Positions 16,295 to 24,753 of a DNA stretch of 64,000 bases are shown here, in pieces. Under the pieces are notes generated by a model. That model did no database searches. It was not told the origin of the DNA and was given only the letters and a program-made list of their open reading frames with translations. Position numbers and translations under genes: made by a program. The stretch lies in the NCBI GenBank assembly GCA_965220465.1, contig CBDCPZ010000021.1:450584-514583 (forward strand), read 5' to 3'. Position 1 is the first letter of the stretch; every line of letters begins with the position of its first letter. The stretch comes from JAHDHW01 sp965220465. Its GTDB lineage: Bacteria; Bacteroidota; Bacteroidia; Chitinophagales; Saprospiraceae.

Positions 16295-16711
16295 TTACCC
16301 TTTAACAATTGTCGTTGCAAATAATCTTCGAACACTATAACGTCCACTCCCATTAATAACTATCAGAAGAAGGGCCCCAATAATAGCAATGTTCTTCATG
16401 AATTCTATAGATTCTTGCCTTTGAGTGACATCAGGATCACTCCACCAGGTATGTGTAATAAAAGTTACCGGAATCCAATAAATCAATAAAAGACTTGCTC
16501 CAAAACCAGATCGGTAGCCAATCAGAACCAATACTCCTCCTAAAATCAAAAGGAAAATCGCCATACTCAAAAGCATATCCTGTTGCCAGGTGATTCCATG
16601 TTGCGTCATGGCATCTTTCGTACTTTTAAAAAAAACAATGGAATCGTAAGCCTCAAAAAGGAAAATCAAGGATATAAAAATCCTTGCTATTAAATCAATG
16701 GTATCTTTCAT
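16295..16711 (-). CDS. DoxX-like membrane protein
   Basis: This 138-residue protein has four hydrophobic segments (about 5-22, 45-64, 68-86, 105-122). It has the DoxX pattern: an N-terminal helix ending FLFEAYDSIVFF, a central LSMAIFLLILGGVLVLIGY, and the ITHTWW segment. DoxX family proteins are small inner-membrane proteins with poorly defined redox or stress roles. It converges with the K+ channel and lies downstream of the FAD dehydrogenase on the same strand, with a gap of about 70 bp. Confidence 0.75.
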   Translation of the reverse strand: MKDTIDLIARIFISLIFLFEAYDSIVFFKSTKDAMTQHGITWQQDMLLSMAIFLLILGGVLVLIGYRSGFGASLLLIYWIPVTFITHTWWSDPDVTQRQESIEFMKNIAIIGALLLIVINGSGRYSVRRLFATTIVKG

Positions 16712-16784
16712 AAATTATAAGTCTCCTCTATAGTAAAAAAACGAACAAATGTAATCAAATAATGGTTGATAAAAACAGTCTTTT

Positions 16785-18302
16785 CTATTTTTCCAAATAT
16801 CGTTTTACGGCTGTTGCGACATTCTGGCCATCCATTGCTGCAGAAATTATACCTCCGGCATATCCTGCTCCTTCTCCGCATGGAAACAATGCTTCTGCGC
16901 CTTCATGCATAAGAGTCTCTTTATTTCTTGGTATCCGAATCGGAGAGCTTGTTCGGCTTTCTGTACCAATCATATTTGCTTCTTCAGTAAAATAACCTTT
17001 CATCTTTTGGCCAAATTCAATGACGCCTTTAGAAAGTTTAGAATAAATGCTTTTTGGAAGTAATTCGTGCAAAGGAGCTGAATGGAGGCCGGGAATATAA
17101 CTGGAATCTGGTAAATCATTCGAACCCTTGCCTTTAACGAAGTCGGTCATGCGCTGCGCAGGGGCATTTTGACTTCCATCTCCGCTGGCAAACATCGTTT
17201 GCTCTACCATTTTCTGGAACTCCAATCCTGCAAATACTCCATGCTTTTTAAAAGGAATTAAATCCTCCAATTCAACACTTACTACCGTACCACTATTCGA
17301 AAAAGGAGAATCACGGCGAGATAAAGACATCCCGTTCACTACAATCTCTCCAGGAGCCGTTGAAGCAGGCACAACTAGCCCTCCAGGACACATACAAAAA
17401 GAAAATACACCGCGTCCTTCAACCTGACAGGCCAAACGGTAACTTGAAGCTGGCAAATGTTCTTCACGAGGAGTTTGGCCATATTGGATTTTATCGATAA
17501 GCAATTGAGAATGCTCTACTCTCACCCCTAAAGCGAAAGGTTTAGCTTCGATTTTTATACCCTTCTGATCCAGTAAATAATAAATATCACGTGCTGAATG
17601 CCCTGTAGCTAAAACAACAGCTTCACCAAAGAATTCTTCAGAATTGTTGACAACCACACCTTTTACCTTTCCTTGATGATAAATTAAATCCGAGATATGT
17701 GCCTCAAAGTTTATTTCTCCACCATACAATTCAATTGTTTTACGAATATTAGCTACTATATTGGGAAGTTTGTTAGAACCAATATGAGGGTGAGCATCAA
17801 TCATTATATCAGAATCAGCTCCATGCTCCACAAATAATCGAAGTGTTTTATAAATGTCTCCTCTTTTGTGAGAACGAGTGTACAACTTTCCATCAGAATA
17901 AGTGCCGGCACCTCCTTCTCCAAAGCAATAATTTGAATGAGGATTTACTTCGCCAAATTGCTGAATAGAACGCAAATCCGGCTTCAATCCTAGTTCTATT
18001 AATTCCAGCGCTGCAAAATAGCCAGCTGGTCCTGCTCCGACAATTATTACTCTTTGCTTATCATGTACTGGTTTGAATTTGTCTAAAATTAAAGGCTCTG
18101 CTTCAAATTCCTCATTGGTACTGATTTCAATGCGGAGTTGTACCAATACCTGTTTTTTCCTGGCATCAATTGACCTTTTTAAAATTCGCCAGTATTTAAG
18201 ATGATTTAAAGGGATTTTGGCCTTATCTGCTACTTTCTGCTGAATGACGGACTCATTTACAGCATCACTTGGTGAGAGTTTTATTTCTATAATATTCAAC
18301 AT
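16785..18302 (-). CDS. FAD-dependent dehydrogenase (COG2509 type)
   Basis: This 505-residue protein has an N-terminal domain of about 85 residues before the dinucleotide fold. FAD-binding GAGPAGYFAALEL lies near residue 92. Family-specific segments follow: NYCFGEGGAGTYSDGKLYTR, VVLATGHSARDIY, CQVEGRGVFSFCMCPGG (near 290), and the C-terminal FAD contact PCGEGAGYAGGIISAAMDG. This matches the uncharacterised NAD(P)/FAD dehydrogenases of COG2509, a widespread family with no assigned substrate. Length fits (about 500-550). Cytosolic. Confidence 0.88.
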   Translation of the reverse strand: MLNIIEIKLSPSDAVNESVIQQKVADKAKIPLNHLKYWRILKRSIDARKKQVLVQLRIEISTNEEFEAEPLILDKFKPVHDKQRVIIVGAGPAGYFAALELIELGLKPDLRSIQQFGEVNPHSNYCFGEGGAGTYSDGKLYTRSHKRGDIYKTLRLFVEHGADSDIMIDAHPHIGSNKLPNIVANIRKTIELYGGEINFEAHISDLIYHQGKVKGVVVNNSEEFFGEAVVLATGHSARDIYYLLDQKGIKIEAKPFALGVRVEHSQLLIDKIQYGQTPREEHLPASSYRLACQVEGRGVFSFCMCPGGLVVPASTAPGEIVVNGMSLSRRDSPFSNSGTVVSVELEDLIPFKKHGVFAGLEFQKMVEQTMFASGDGSQNAPAQRMTDFVKGKGSNDLPDSSYIPGLHSAPLHELLPKSIYSKLSKGVIEFGQKMKGYFTEEANMIGTESRTSSPIRIPRNKETLMHEGAEALFPCGEGAGYAGGIISAAMDGQNVATAVKRYLEK

Positions 18303-18385
18303 GGCTTAGTGCAAAGGTATACAACAGAAGTCAAAAAAAGCACCTTGGTGAAACCGAGATGCTTTTTTAAAAGTTCTATTTATTT

Positions 18386-18829
18386 TTATTCATTGGAAGA
18401 GGTTTCAGAGGCTCTTACTCGAACCAGGTTAACCGGATCATCAATATTAAAATCGTCCGGCACAAATATTTTCACTTTTATAAATTCATAACATTCTTTG
18501 CCTGTTTCTTTATTTTTAATCGATGCCCTTTTCGAATCAAACGAAAATATAGATGCTTTGGTACTATTTATTTCAGCAACAATTTCATACCGCTTCTTTT
18601 CTTCAATTAAAAATTTAAAAGTTCCGGCTGTAGTATTATAGATTTCAATTTTAGTTTCAGTCAAAATATTATTTCCGGCCCATTTTTCTAACTCATATTC
18701 TCCAACAATGCCAATGGTTAAGTTTTCAACACTATCTATTTCAAAAGTTTGGTGGAGTACTTTTGTAAGTTGAGCATTAACTATATTAGTCCAGAAAATA
18801 AAGAAGAAGAAAATTGAAAAAAATCGCAT
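18386..18829 (-). CDS. Exported protein of unknown function, related to its upstream neighbour
   Basis: This 147-residue protein has a signal peptide (MRFFSIFFFFIFWTNIVNAQ). The mature part begins LTKVLHQTFEIDSVENLTIG and resembles that of the protein at 19007 in spacing: a strand ending in F-x-x-x-x, then LTIGIVGEYELEKW against VVLDLDGDVEVREW. The pattern, beta strands with an L-x-G-x-x-x-L/V-x-x-W core, recalls adhesin-like DUF4097/DUF2807 beta-helix proteins, but I cannot assign a family. It is probably periplasmic. A likely terminator stands between it and the paralogue, so it has its own promoter. Confidence 0.6.
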   Translation of the reverse strand: MRFFSIFFFFIFWTNIVNAQLTKVLHQTFEIDSVENLTIGIVGEYELEKWAGNNILTETKIEIYNTTAGTFKFLIEEKKRYEIVAEINSTKASIFSFDSKRASIKNKETGKECYEFIKVKIFVPDDFNIDDPVNLVRVRASETSSNE

Positions 18830-18946
18830 AAGTAGTTTTGTTTACTTTGTCAAATCAACAAAATCGAATCAAAGATATTGCCGTAACAGTTAAATAAATA
18901 ATTTAGGTAAGACAATTAAATATACTTTAACGATTAGCAAAAAAAT

Positions 18947-18982
18947 AAAAGGGTATAACCAGTGGGAAAGTTATACCCTTTT
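18947..18982 (-). terminator. Rho-independent terminator after the exported protein gene at 19007
   Basis: A perfect 13-bp inverted repeat (18947-18959 with 18970-18982) with a 10-nt loop. On the minus strand the stem ends in T4 and continues into a T-rich tract. It lies about 25 bp past the stop codon at 19007. Confidence 0.8.
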
Positions 18983-19006
18983 AAGAAGAAGGAAAGTATA
19001 ATAATG

Positions 19007-19459
19007 TTAAAGTGAAGAAGACTCAGTTTGAGGAGTTGTTGATTCAGCATCAGTTGATGCTTCGCCAGCCATCCTTACGATAACATTTTCAGGTGCATAC
19101 ACGACGTATGTAATATTTTCAACCAAATCTTGGCCACTAACTTTCATTTCTTTCTTTGTACCCGGAGCAAAAATTTGAAAATCTTCATCGTTTACTTTGG
19201 AATAAAGATTATACCGCCCGGTTCTTACAAGTGACTTCAGCAAAGCGTCGTTGCCTTTTTCAATCATGACAGTCAATTGGACACGCATAATTGAATTTTT
19301 CCATTCTCTAACCTCCACATCACCATCTAAATCCAGTACGACTTCTTGCATTCCCTTCAAATTGAACGACTTTACTAAAGTCTTTTCAGACTGTGATGTT
19401 GCAATTGTAATTGCAAAAATTAAAGTAAATATTGTTAAAAATGCTTTTAAGGAATTCAT
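19007..19459 (-). CDS. Exported protein of unknown function, related to its downstream neighbour
   Basis: This 150-residue protein has a signal peptide (MNSLKAFLTIFTLIFAITIA, cut near TSQS). The mature part (KTLVKSFNLKGMQEVVLDLD, then GDVEVREWKNSIMRVQLTV) shares the pattern of the protein at 18386, so the two look like diverged tandem duplicates. The C-terminus is low-complexity (ASTDAESTTPQTESSS). It may be a periplasmic beta-strand protein related to DUF4097-like domains. It ends at a strong terminator. Confidence 0.6.
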   Translation of the reverse strand: MNSLKAFLTIFTLIFAITIATSQSEKTLVKSFNLKGMQEVVLDLDGDVEVREWKNSIMRVQLTVMIEKGNDALLKSLVRTGRYNLYSKVNDEDFQIFAPGTKKEMKVSGQDLVENITYVVYAPENVIVRMAGEASTDAESTTPQTESSSL

Positions 19460-19538
19460 ATCGATCTCCTTTTGTTATTTATGATTAATATAAAATTTTT
19501 TTCTGTCAAATCCAAGTAACCAAGAAATTAAATTTCGA

Positions 19539-20351
19539 TTAAGTTAAGCATTGCCTAATCTTTAATATCTTTTCCAATAACCCTTCCAATTTGTCCAATT
19601 GAAGCATATTTGCGCCATCGGATTTTGCCACTGCAGGATTTGGATGTGTTTCAATAAATAAACCATCCACACCGACTGCTACACCTGCTTTTGCGATTGT
19701 TTCGATCAGCTCCGGCCGCCCACCTGTTACGCCACTATTTTGATTAGGCTGTTGTAAAGAATGCGTGCAATCAAGAATAACTTTTGCTCCCAAAGCCTGC
19801 ATTTCAGGTATCCCCCGAAAATCAACAACTAAATCTTGATATCCAAAAGTTGTGCCTCGCTCCGTTAACAGCACTTTATCATTTCCGGACTGAACCACTT
19901 TATCTATTGCAAATTGCATAGCTTGTGGGCTCAAAAACTGCCCCTTTTTTATGTTGACCACTTTTCCTGTGTTTGCGGCTGCAATCAACAAACTCGTTTG
20001 CCTGCATAGGAAGGCTGGAATTTGTAAAATATCAACATATTTGCCAGCTAAAGCCGCCTCTTCTTCTGTATGAACATCCGTCGTAACAGGGATATCAAAA
20101 TGATCTCCTATTTTTCTGAGTATATCTAGTGCTTTTTCATCTCCAATCCCTGTAAAAGAATCAAGCCTTGAACGGTTCGCTTTTTTATATGATCCTTTAA
20201 AAATATAGGGAATGAGAAGTCTTGCACATATATTCGAAACTTTTTCAGCAATCTCAAAAGCCATTTCCTCCCCTTCAATGGCACATGGACCTGCAATTAG
20301 GAAGAAATTATTTTCTTCCAGATATTTAATTTTTGGAATTTGCTCTAGCAT
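19539..20351 (-). CDS. kdsA: 3-deoxy-8-phosphooctulonate synthase
   Basis: This 270-residue protein condenses phosphoenolpyruvate with arabinose 5-phosphate to KDO 8-phosphate, the first committed step of the lipid A-linked inner-core sugar. Diagnostic segments are FLIAGPCAIEG, FKGSYKKANRSRLDSFTG, TDVHTEE, IPAFLCRQT, LTERGTTFGYQDLVVDFRGI and DCTHSLQQPN. The open frame reaches 14 codons further (20393), but the ATG at 20351 (MLEQIPKIKYL) matches family length. KdsA enzymes divide into metal-dependent and metal-independent types; the residue after DCTHS alone does not settle it here. Cytosolic. Confidence 0.93.
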   Translation of the reverse strand: MLEQIPKIKYLEENNFFLIAGPCAIEGEEMAFEIAEKVSNICARLLIPYIFKGSYKKANRSRLDSFTGIGDEKALDILRKIGDHFDIPVTTDVHTEEEAALAGKYVDILQIPAFLCRQTSLLIAAANTGKVVNIKKGQFLSPQAMQFAIDKVVQSGNDKVLLTERGTTFGYQDLVVDFRGIPEMQALGAKVILDCTHSLQQPNQNSGVTGGRPELIETIAKAGVAVGVDGLFIETHPNPAVAKSDGANMLQLDKLEGLLEKILKIRQCLT

Positions 20352-20393
20352 GTTCTTAATTGGCTTGTGCTCTATTTGACTACGAAAAAACAA

Positions 20394-20711
20394 ATAAGTT
20401 TAAATCATCAATTGAAAAGATAAATATCCATTAAAAAATGTGAAGTTTTTTGATCTATCAGTTTCAAAGATGAATTGATACAAAATTACTTTAAATATTT
20501 CGGCTTTTCAATTATTTTAGAATAATATTTTGTTAAAAGAACAATAACAAATTGTTAAAAGAATATAATTTTATAAAACAACTAAATACAATCTATAATT
20601 CCATGGAACATATTTCTCATAAATTTATAGTTGTTTAATTTCCTTTATTCAGAATCTAATTTATTTGGTTCCTGTTTTTATTTTTGAAAGGGTCCTTAAA
20701 GCCATAAAAAA
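20394..20711. other. AT-rich gap between kdsA and the HU/SPOR gene
   Basis: This stretch separates two minus-strand genes. It is very AT-rich with many short T and A runs. I see no open frame of note and no RNA structure. It must hold the kdsA promoter. Confidence 0.5.
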
Positions 20712-20738
20712 ACCCAAATACTGATGAAGTATCTGGGT
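20712..20738 (-). terminator. Rho-independent terminator of the HU/SPOR gene
   Basis: A 10-bp stem with one mismatch (20712-20721 with 20729-20738) and a 7-nt loop. On the minus strand it is followed by seven T residues. It lies 24 bp past the stop of the gene at 20762. Confidence 0.8.
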
Positions 20739-20761
20739 CTTTATCCATAGATTATTTTAAT

Positions 20762-21772
20762 TTATTCTAGTATCCAAGCATGGCGATCAAATTTTTCACG
20801 TACAATATTCAACATGGTTTTGATTTCGGATTCTTGATCATAACCAAATTGTACACCTACTCTGGTTAACGATCCTTTTTTATCCTGAAAGGCATCATAT
20901 CCAAAATCATAAATATCTTTTACTCTTTTTTCAACACCTGCTTTTTGGCTAAAAACGCCAACAATAATCACACACTCTTTTTGTGGTTTTAAAATGGTCG
21001 CACTCTCCGTATCAATTTGAGGCGTATCATTAGGTTCCGCCATTACCTCATTATCAAATTGCCCATTTTGAGAAACACCTTCAAAAAAGGATAAATTATC
21101 AATTGATGGTTTTTTATTAATCCGGTTTTCATTAACCGGCACTTTTTGAACATGCTGACTAATCGATTTTTCAATGACCTGCTTTTTGTAAACCCCAATT
21201 GCAATGAAAGTCAAGACAAGGCCAAAAAACAAAGGTAAAAAGACACTTGCTATTTTTCTGGTAAAAGACTTATTGATGCCAAAGCTTCGATTATCCGAAA
21301 CTAGCTTAACCGGTTTGTTTTTCTTTATCGTAGGAGCTTCCTGCGAACGGAGGATCGGATAAAACTGTAAAGTCGGAAGGCCAAAAGCATCGGTGTTAAA
21401 ATTAGTTGCATCCTGTAAAAAGCGAAGATTATTTTCATAATCTTTGTACAATCGGCCTATCTGAGGCAAAATCACAATCTCTTTATTATTTAGTTTTTCT
21501 TTTGTTTGTAAAACAAACTGACTAATTAAATCCACTGACTTTTTGAGTGAAATATTATTCTTCCGTTTGATATAATCAACAAGGAGACCATCATTGATAG
21601 ACAGATTTTCGTTGAAGGTTAACTTCTTAGAGGGAGGATGAATTTGGCCCTGAACATGATCCGTTGTAGCAGGTTGGTAATTAGCGATTATACCTCCTAA
21701 TTCCGGTATAATAACGATGTCATGATCGTAAAGCATTTCACTAATATGGCTGGCAATATCAATACCCATCAA
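20762..21772 (-). CDS. HU-CCDC81 and SPOR domain membrane protein
   Basis: This 336-residue protein has a cytoplasmic N-terminal tandem of CCDC81-like HU folds (about 5-140; HDIVIIPELGGIIANYQPA and VILPQIGRLYKDYENNLRF). A membrane helix lies near 178-197 (FLPLFFGLVLTFIAIGVY), then a linker and a C-terminal SPOR domain at about 262-336 (VIIVGVFSQKAGVEKRVKDI). SPOR domains bind denuded septal peptidoglycan, so this Bacteroidota-specific architecture is thought to link the cytoplasm to the division site. The double Met start is ambiguous by one codon. It is followed by a good terminator. Confidence 0.87.
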   Translation of the reverse strand: MMGIDIASHISEMLYDHDIVIIPELGGIIANYQPATTDHVQGQIHPPSKKLTFNENLSINDGLLVDYIKRKNNISLKKSVDLISQFVLQTKEKLNNKEIVILPQIGRLYKDYENNLRFLQDATNFNTDAFGLPTLQFYPILRSQEAPTIKKNKPVKLVSDNRSFGINKSFTRKIASVFLPLFFGLVLTFIAIGVYKKQVIEKSISQHVQKVPVNENRINKKPSIDNLSFFEGVSQNGQFDNEVMAEPNDTPQIDTESATILKPQKECVIIVGVFSQKAGVEKRVKDIYDFGYDAFQDKKGSLTRVGVQFGYDQESEIKTMLNIVREKFDRHAWILE

Positions 21773-21886
21773 AACTTCTTTTTTATCGTCTTTCGTGTCA
21801 AAATAAACTAGTCTTCAAAGTTAATATAATTTTTACTAATACGAAAGGACGATGATTATGTAATTTGACTTTCGGGTATTCTCTTT

Positions 21887-22366
21887 CTAATCTTTAAAAC
21901 GTTTTTCTAACAAAATGTTGTCTTTCCACACTCCATTTAATTGCCCGATTCTTTCACGAATCCCAACAATCCTGAACCCGTTTTGAAGATGCAATTTTAA
22001 ACTGGCTTCGTTTTCAGAAAAAATATTGGATTGTAATGTCCAGATTACTTCTTTTTTTGATTGTTCGATCAAAAGCTTCATCAATCTATTTCCAATTCCC
22101 TGACCCCTATATTCTTCGGAAATATAAATACTCACTTCTGCAACACCACGATAAACTTCTCTTTTCGATACAGGCGACAAAGCCACCCAACCCTCTATTT
22201 GATCATTCAAAACAGCTACGAAGCGGCAAAACGGTAAATTCTTTTCATTCCAAGCTTCCCAATCAGGAGCCATCATTTCGAAGGTTGCCAGTTGCGTCCG
22301 GATTCCTTCTTCATAAATTCGTTTCACCGCTTCGTAATCTGCTTTTATCAGTGGTCTTAAAATCAC
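21887..22366 (-). CDS. GNAT N-acetyltransferase, ArsN/PAT-like
   Basis: This 159-residue protein has the phosphinothricin/arsinothricin acetyltransferase signature: RPLIKADYEAVKRIYEEGI, FVAVLNDQIEGWVALSPVS, VSIYISEEYRGQGIGNRLM (acetyl-CoA loop) and LHLQNGFRIVGIRERIGQL. It shares one base with the DUF6428 gene upstream, giving an arsR - DUF6428 - acetyltransferase operon. In Bacteroidota such genes often belong to arsenic operons, which suggests an ArsN-like role in detoxifying an amino-acid toxin; the substrate is inferred from context. No arsC or arsenite efflux gene follows. Confidence 0.8.
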   Translation of the reverse strand: MILRPLIKADYEAVKRIYEEGIRTQLATFEMMAPDWEAWNEKNLPFCRFVAVLNDQIEGWVALSPVSKREVYRGVAEVSIYISEEYRGQGIGNRLMKLLIEQSKKEVIWTLQSNIFSENEASLKLHLQNGFRIVGIRERIGQLNGVWKDNILLEKRFKD

Positions 22367-22827
22367 TAGCAGCAGGCTTTTACAACTTGCTTCAAATCTT
22401 TTACATTTTCCAAAATTCTTGGCTTACAAGCCGTTAGCTGAACATACATTTTTAAAACGATTTTGTCATCCTGAATTTCTACATTTTCAACGCTGTAATT
22501 TGAAGTGCGCAAATCTCCTCTGCCATATTCAAAAAATATTTCGGTATCTCGGCGAAGTGGTTTTACACCATCTACTAATTTCATAATTTTCAGTGCTTTG
22601 TGAGCTTCCATATTTTTATCTTTTTTTTCCTTTTCACTTACCCATAATTGTACGATAGTTTGGTTTTCTTCGTGTGCAAATCCACCACAATCAACTGATT
22701 CAAAATGTACATTTTTGACTTCCGTGATGTGATACGCTTTCGGTATAAACTGGTTTTCAGCATATTCAAAAACCAATTCTTTTCCGTGATTTGAAGTTAA
22801 TAAATCCATGAATTCTTTTGTAAGCAT
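22366..22827 (-). CDS. DUF6428 family protein in arsR operon
   Basis: This 153-residue cytosolic protein has the pattern FEYAENQFIPKAYHITEVKN, SVDCGGFAHEENQTIVQLWV and a C-terminal Cys pair (ACC). It resembles the DUF6428 proteins found beside ArsR regulators in Bacteroidota arsenic clusters. The several cysteines and histidines (HITEV, DCGGFAHE, TACKPR, CC) could bind a metalloid, but no activity is known. A second copy of the arsR operator lies in the 68-bp gap upstream, so this gene may have its own ArsR-controlled start. Confidence 0.72.
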   Translation of the reverse strand: MLTKEFMDLLTSNHGKELVFEYAENQFIPKAYHITEVKNVHFESVDCGGFAHEENQTIVQLWVSEKEKKDKNMEAHKALKIMKLVDGVKPLRRDTEIFFEYGRGDLRTSNYSVENVEIQDDKIVLKMYVQLTACKPRILENVKDLKQVVKACC

Positions 22828-22858
22828 AATGATAAAATTTTGTTTTTAAGAAAATATA

Positions 22859-22880
22859 TTAATCGCAATATTACGATAAA
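22859..22880. promoter_or_regulatory. Second ArsR-type operator
   Basis: TTAATCG-N8-CGATAAA lies between arsR and the DUF6428 gene. It repeats the operator at 23227 with one changed base and the same 8-bp spacing, 32 bp before the DUF6428 start. Confidence 0.6.
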
Positions 22881-22895
22881 TCAAAGCAAAAAAAA

Positions 22896-23216
22896 TCAAC
22901 AGCAACTATCCAGATCTTTGAAAAAATCATTCATCACAACCTTTGCATCCTTCCAGGCTTTTGGGTTGATACAATAACAAACACTGGTCCCTGCAATATT
23001 CCCGTGGATGATTCCGGCGTTTTTCAATTCTTTTAAATGCTGGGAAATTGTGGACTGCGAAAGCGGAAATTTATCAACCAAATCACCGCAAACACAAGCT
23101 TCGGTTTTAAGCAAATATTCGAGGATAGCAACTCGTGCAGGATGTGACAAAGCTTTTGCTAATTTGGCAATATGATTTTGAGAAGCCGTGAACAATTCTT
23201 TTTTCGAAACGCCCAT
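22896..23216 (-). CDS. ArsR-family winged-helix repressor
   Basis: This 106-residue protein has an ArsR winged helix: LAKALSHPARVAILEYLLK, the recognition helix SQSTISQHLKELKNAGII, and a wing ending GTSVCYCINP. Cysteines include the EACVCGD pair just before the recognition helix, in the alpha-3-type As(III)/Sb(III) site, plus a C-terminal CC. It probably represses its own operon until a metalloid binds. An inverted repeat 11 bp before its ATG and another after its stop are the likely operators. Confidence 0.88.
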   Translation of the reverse strand: MGVSKKELFTASQNHIAKLAKALSHPARVAILEYLLKTEACVCGDLVDKFPLSQSTISQHLKELKNAGIIHGNIAGTSVCYCINPKAWKDAKVVMNDFFKDLDSCC

Positions 23217-23226
23217 GAATATTTAT

Positions 23227-23248
23227 TTAATCGTAAAAATGCGATTAA
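23227..23248. promoter_or_regulatory. ArsR-type operator upstream of arsR
   Basis: A perfect inverted repeat TTAATCG-N8-CGATTAA centred 21 bp before the arsR ATG, the usual autorepression position. A near-identical copy lies at 22859 inside the operon. Confidence 0.68.
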
Positions 23249-23344
23249 TATTTTTAAAAAGCAAGTTCATTGAAAAATTTATAGAAAAACTTTTTGATTA
23301 GCCCACTTGAGGAGCGAGTTTAACTTTGTGAAAAATGATATGTT

Positions 23345-23399
23345 TACACTAATAAAAATTATTTGATAGATCATCTGACAAATAATTCTTATTAGTGTA
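23345..23399. terminator. Long inverted repeat, likely terminator of the lipoprotein gene
   Basis: A 21-bp inverted repeat (23345-23365 with 23379-23399) has a single mismatch that can pair as G-U, and a 13-nt loop. It lies 16 bp past the stop of the minus-strand lipoprotein gene. No pure U-tract follows on that strand, so it may be a terminator or an mRNA-stabilising 3' structure. Confidence 0.55.
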
Positions 23400-23414
23400 C
23401 TTTTACCCTTTTTT

Positions 23415-24317
23415 TTAATTACAGTTTACTATACCGGAGATGCTGTGGGATGGTCCTGTACCACTTACAATATCTGGAATAGTTTTCATAGTTGCGTTAA
23501 AAGAGAAAACAGAACCGTTCCATGAGCCAGATCCACTCACAGCAACATAAGAGTCCGTGCTATTTGTAAGTTGTAAAGCCGGGCATGTGGAGCAAGCCGA
23601 TGTATAATAAGCATCAGTAAAAGTAAAACTGCCACTTGTGCCAACCACTGAAGCAATAACTATGTCTCCACCAGCACCATCAATAGAAACAGTTCCTCCA
23701 TTGGTAGTTGGTGCACAGCCACAAAGACCGCTTTGTGTGCCGGTTAGTGCGAAGTTGTAGTTGCCTTCACATGGACCCGGAGGGCAAGGTGGGTTGATTA
23801 GACTAGCACAGCTCGGCTCATCACAATTGCCACATATCAATGCAACATCCCGGATATTTGCTTTTGATATTTTACCATCAGCTGTGATGGCAAATTCGTA
23901 ACATTTGATATCGTGGCAAACTTGGGAAAGATTGGCACATGTACTTGCGCTGACCGAAAAAGGCACATTAAGCGTCCCGCTTGTATTGCCTTGAGCGCCA
24001 TTTATAGGGGTAACATTAATAAGTCCTGAATTGCCAAAACGCATCCCTCCTGCTACTACGTTACCATTTGGTGCATTAAAATTGATCTGCCCGTTAATTG
24101 TTCCACCAGGAGTAATGGGCATAGTACCTGTGCTGGTGCCTATTGTCACCGAATTATCAACTTCCACGTCGTCAGGGTTGATGGTGTAGGAACCTGCAGG
24201 GAGAGAAAGATTATCATTTAAAGTCGAAACTGGGTCGCCATCCTGCATTGATTCTTTTTTACAAGTAGAAACAAATACAAGAAGTACTAGTATGAAGGGT
24301 AGGTGTCTTTTTTTCAT
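23415..24317 (-). CDS. Lipoprotein of unknown function
   Basis: The product has about 300 residues, with a lipoprotein signal (MKKRHLPFILVLLVFVSTC) and the lipid Cys at 19. The mature chain is Gly/Ser/Asn-rich with two halves. The first has a GTMPITPGGTINGQINF stretch and the second is cysteine-rich (CHDIKCYEF, CGNCDEPSC, CGCAPT, CSTCPAL). It is likely beta-rich and surface or periplasmic. The start at 24317 was chosen over the one 24 nt upstream because it gives a proper lipoprotein signal. No family is recognised. Confidence 0.65.
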   Translation of the reverse strand: MKKRHLPFILVLLVFVSTCKKESMQDGDPVSTLNDNLSLPAGSYTINPDDVEVDNSVTIGTSTGTMPITPGGTINGQINFNAPNGNVVAGGMRFGNSGLINVTPINGAQGNTSGTLNVPFSVSASTCANLSQVCHDIKCYEFAITADGKISKANIRDVALICGNCDEPSCASLINPPCPPGPCEGNYNFALTGTQSGLCGCAPTTNGGTVSIDGAGGDIVIASVVGTSGSFTFTDAYYTSACSTCPALQLTNSTDSYVAVSGSGSWNGSVFSFNATMKTIPDIVSGTGPSHSISGIVNCN

Positions 24318-24341
24318 TTTTCTGATTTTTTGGTCAAACAA

Positions 24342-24753
24342 TTTATTTTATATGTTCCACTCATAACAGAACATCCAACAAAATAATAATTTTTAAATAT
24401 ACTATGGAATTATTTGATAATAATCGTAAGGCTTAATTCCTTTCGATTCTTTGTTTAGAGTGTACAAATTCACTAATTGGATGAGCAATAAAAGATTCTT
24501 TAAGATTTAAGATCCTTTAAGATTTGTAATAATATTTGACTTGAAAAAATATAAAGTATGCAGAGAATCTACACTTGATGGACTAAGGAGTTTTATTGTA
24601 CCAAATTCAGTTTAAAAGAAATATTCGAGGATTGGTTTTTGGGCAGGAGTTGACAATGTTTTGTCTAATTTTGCACATTTTTTTTACTTACTGCAAACAT
24701 TTTTTTACATAATATCGATAAATCGGTAATTTTAATGGAAACCAAAAATAAAG
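24342..24753. other. Intergenic region with no supported gene
   Basis: About 410 bp between the lipoprotein start and the ferredoxin stop. It is AT-rich with several homopolymer runs. No open frame, hairpin terminator or tRNA-like fold was seen. It should contain the lipoprotein promoter. Confidence 0.5.
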
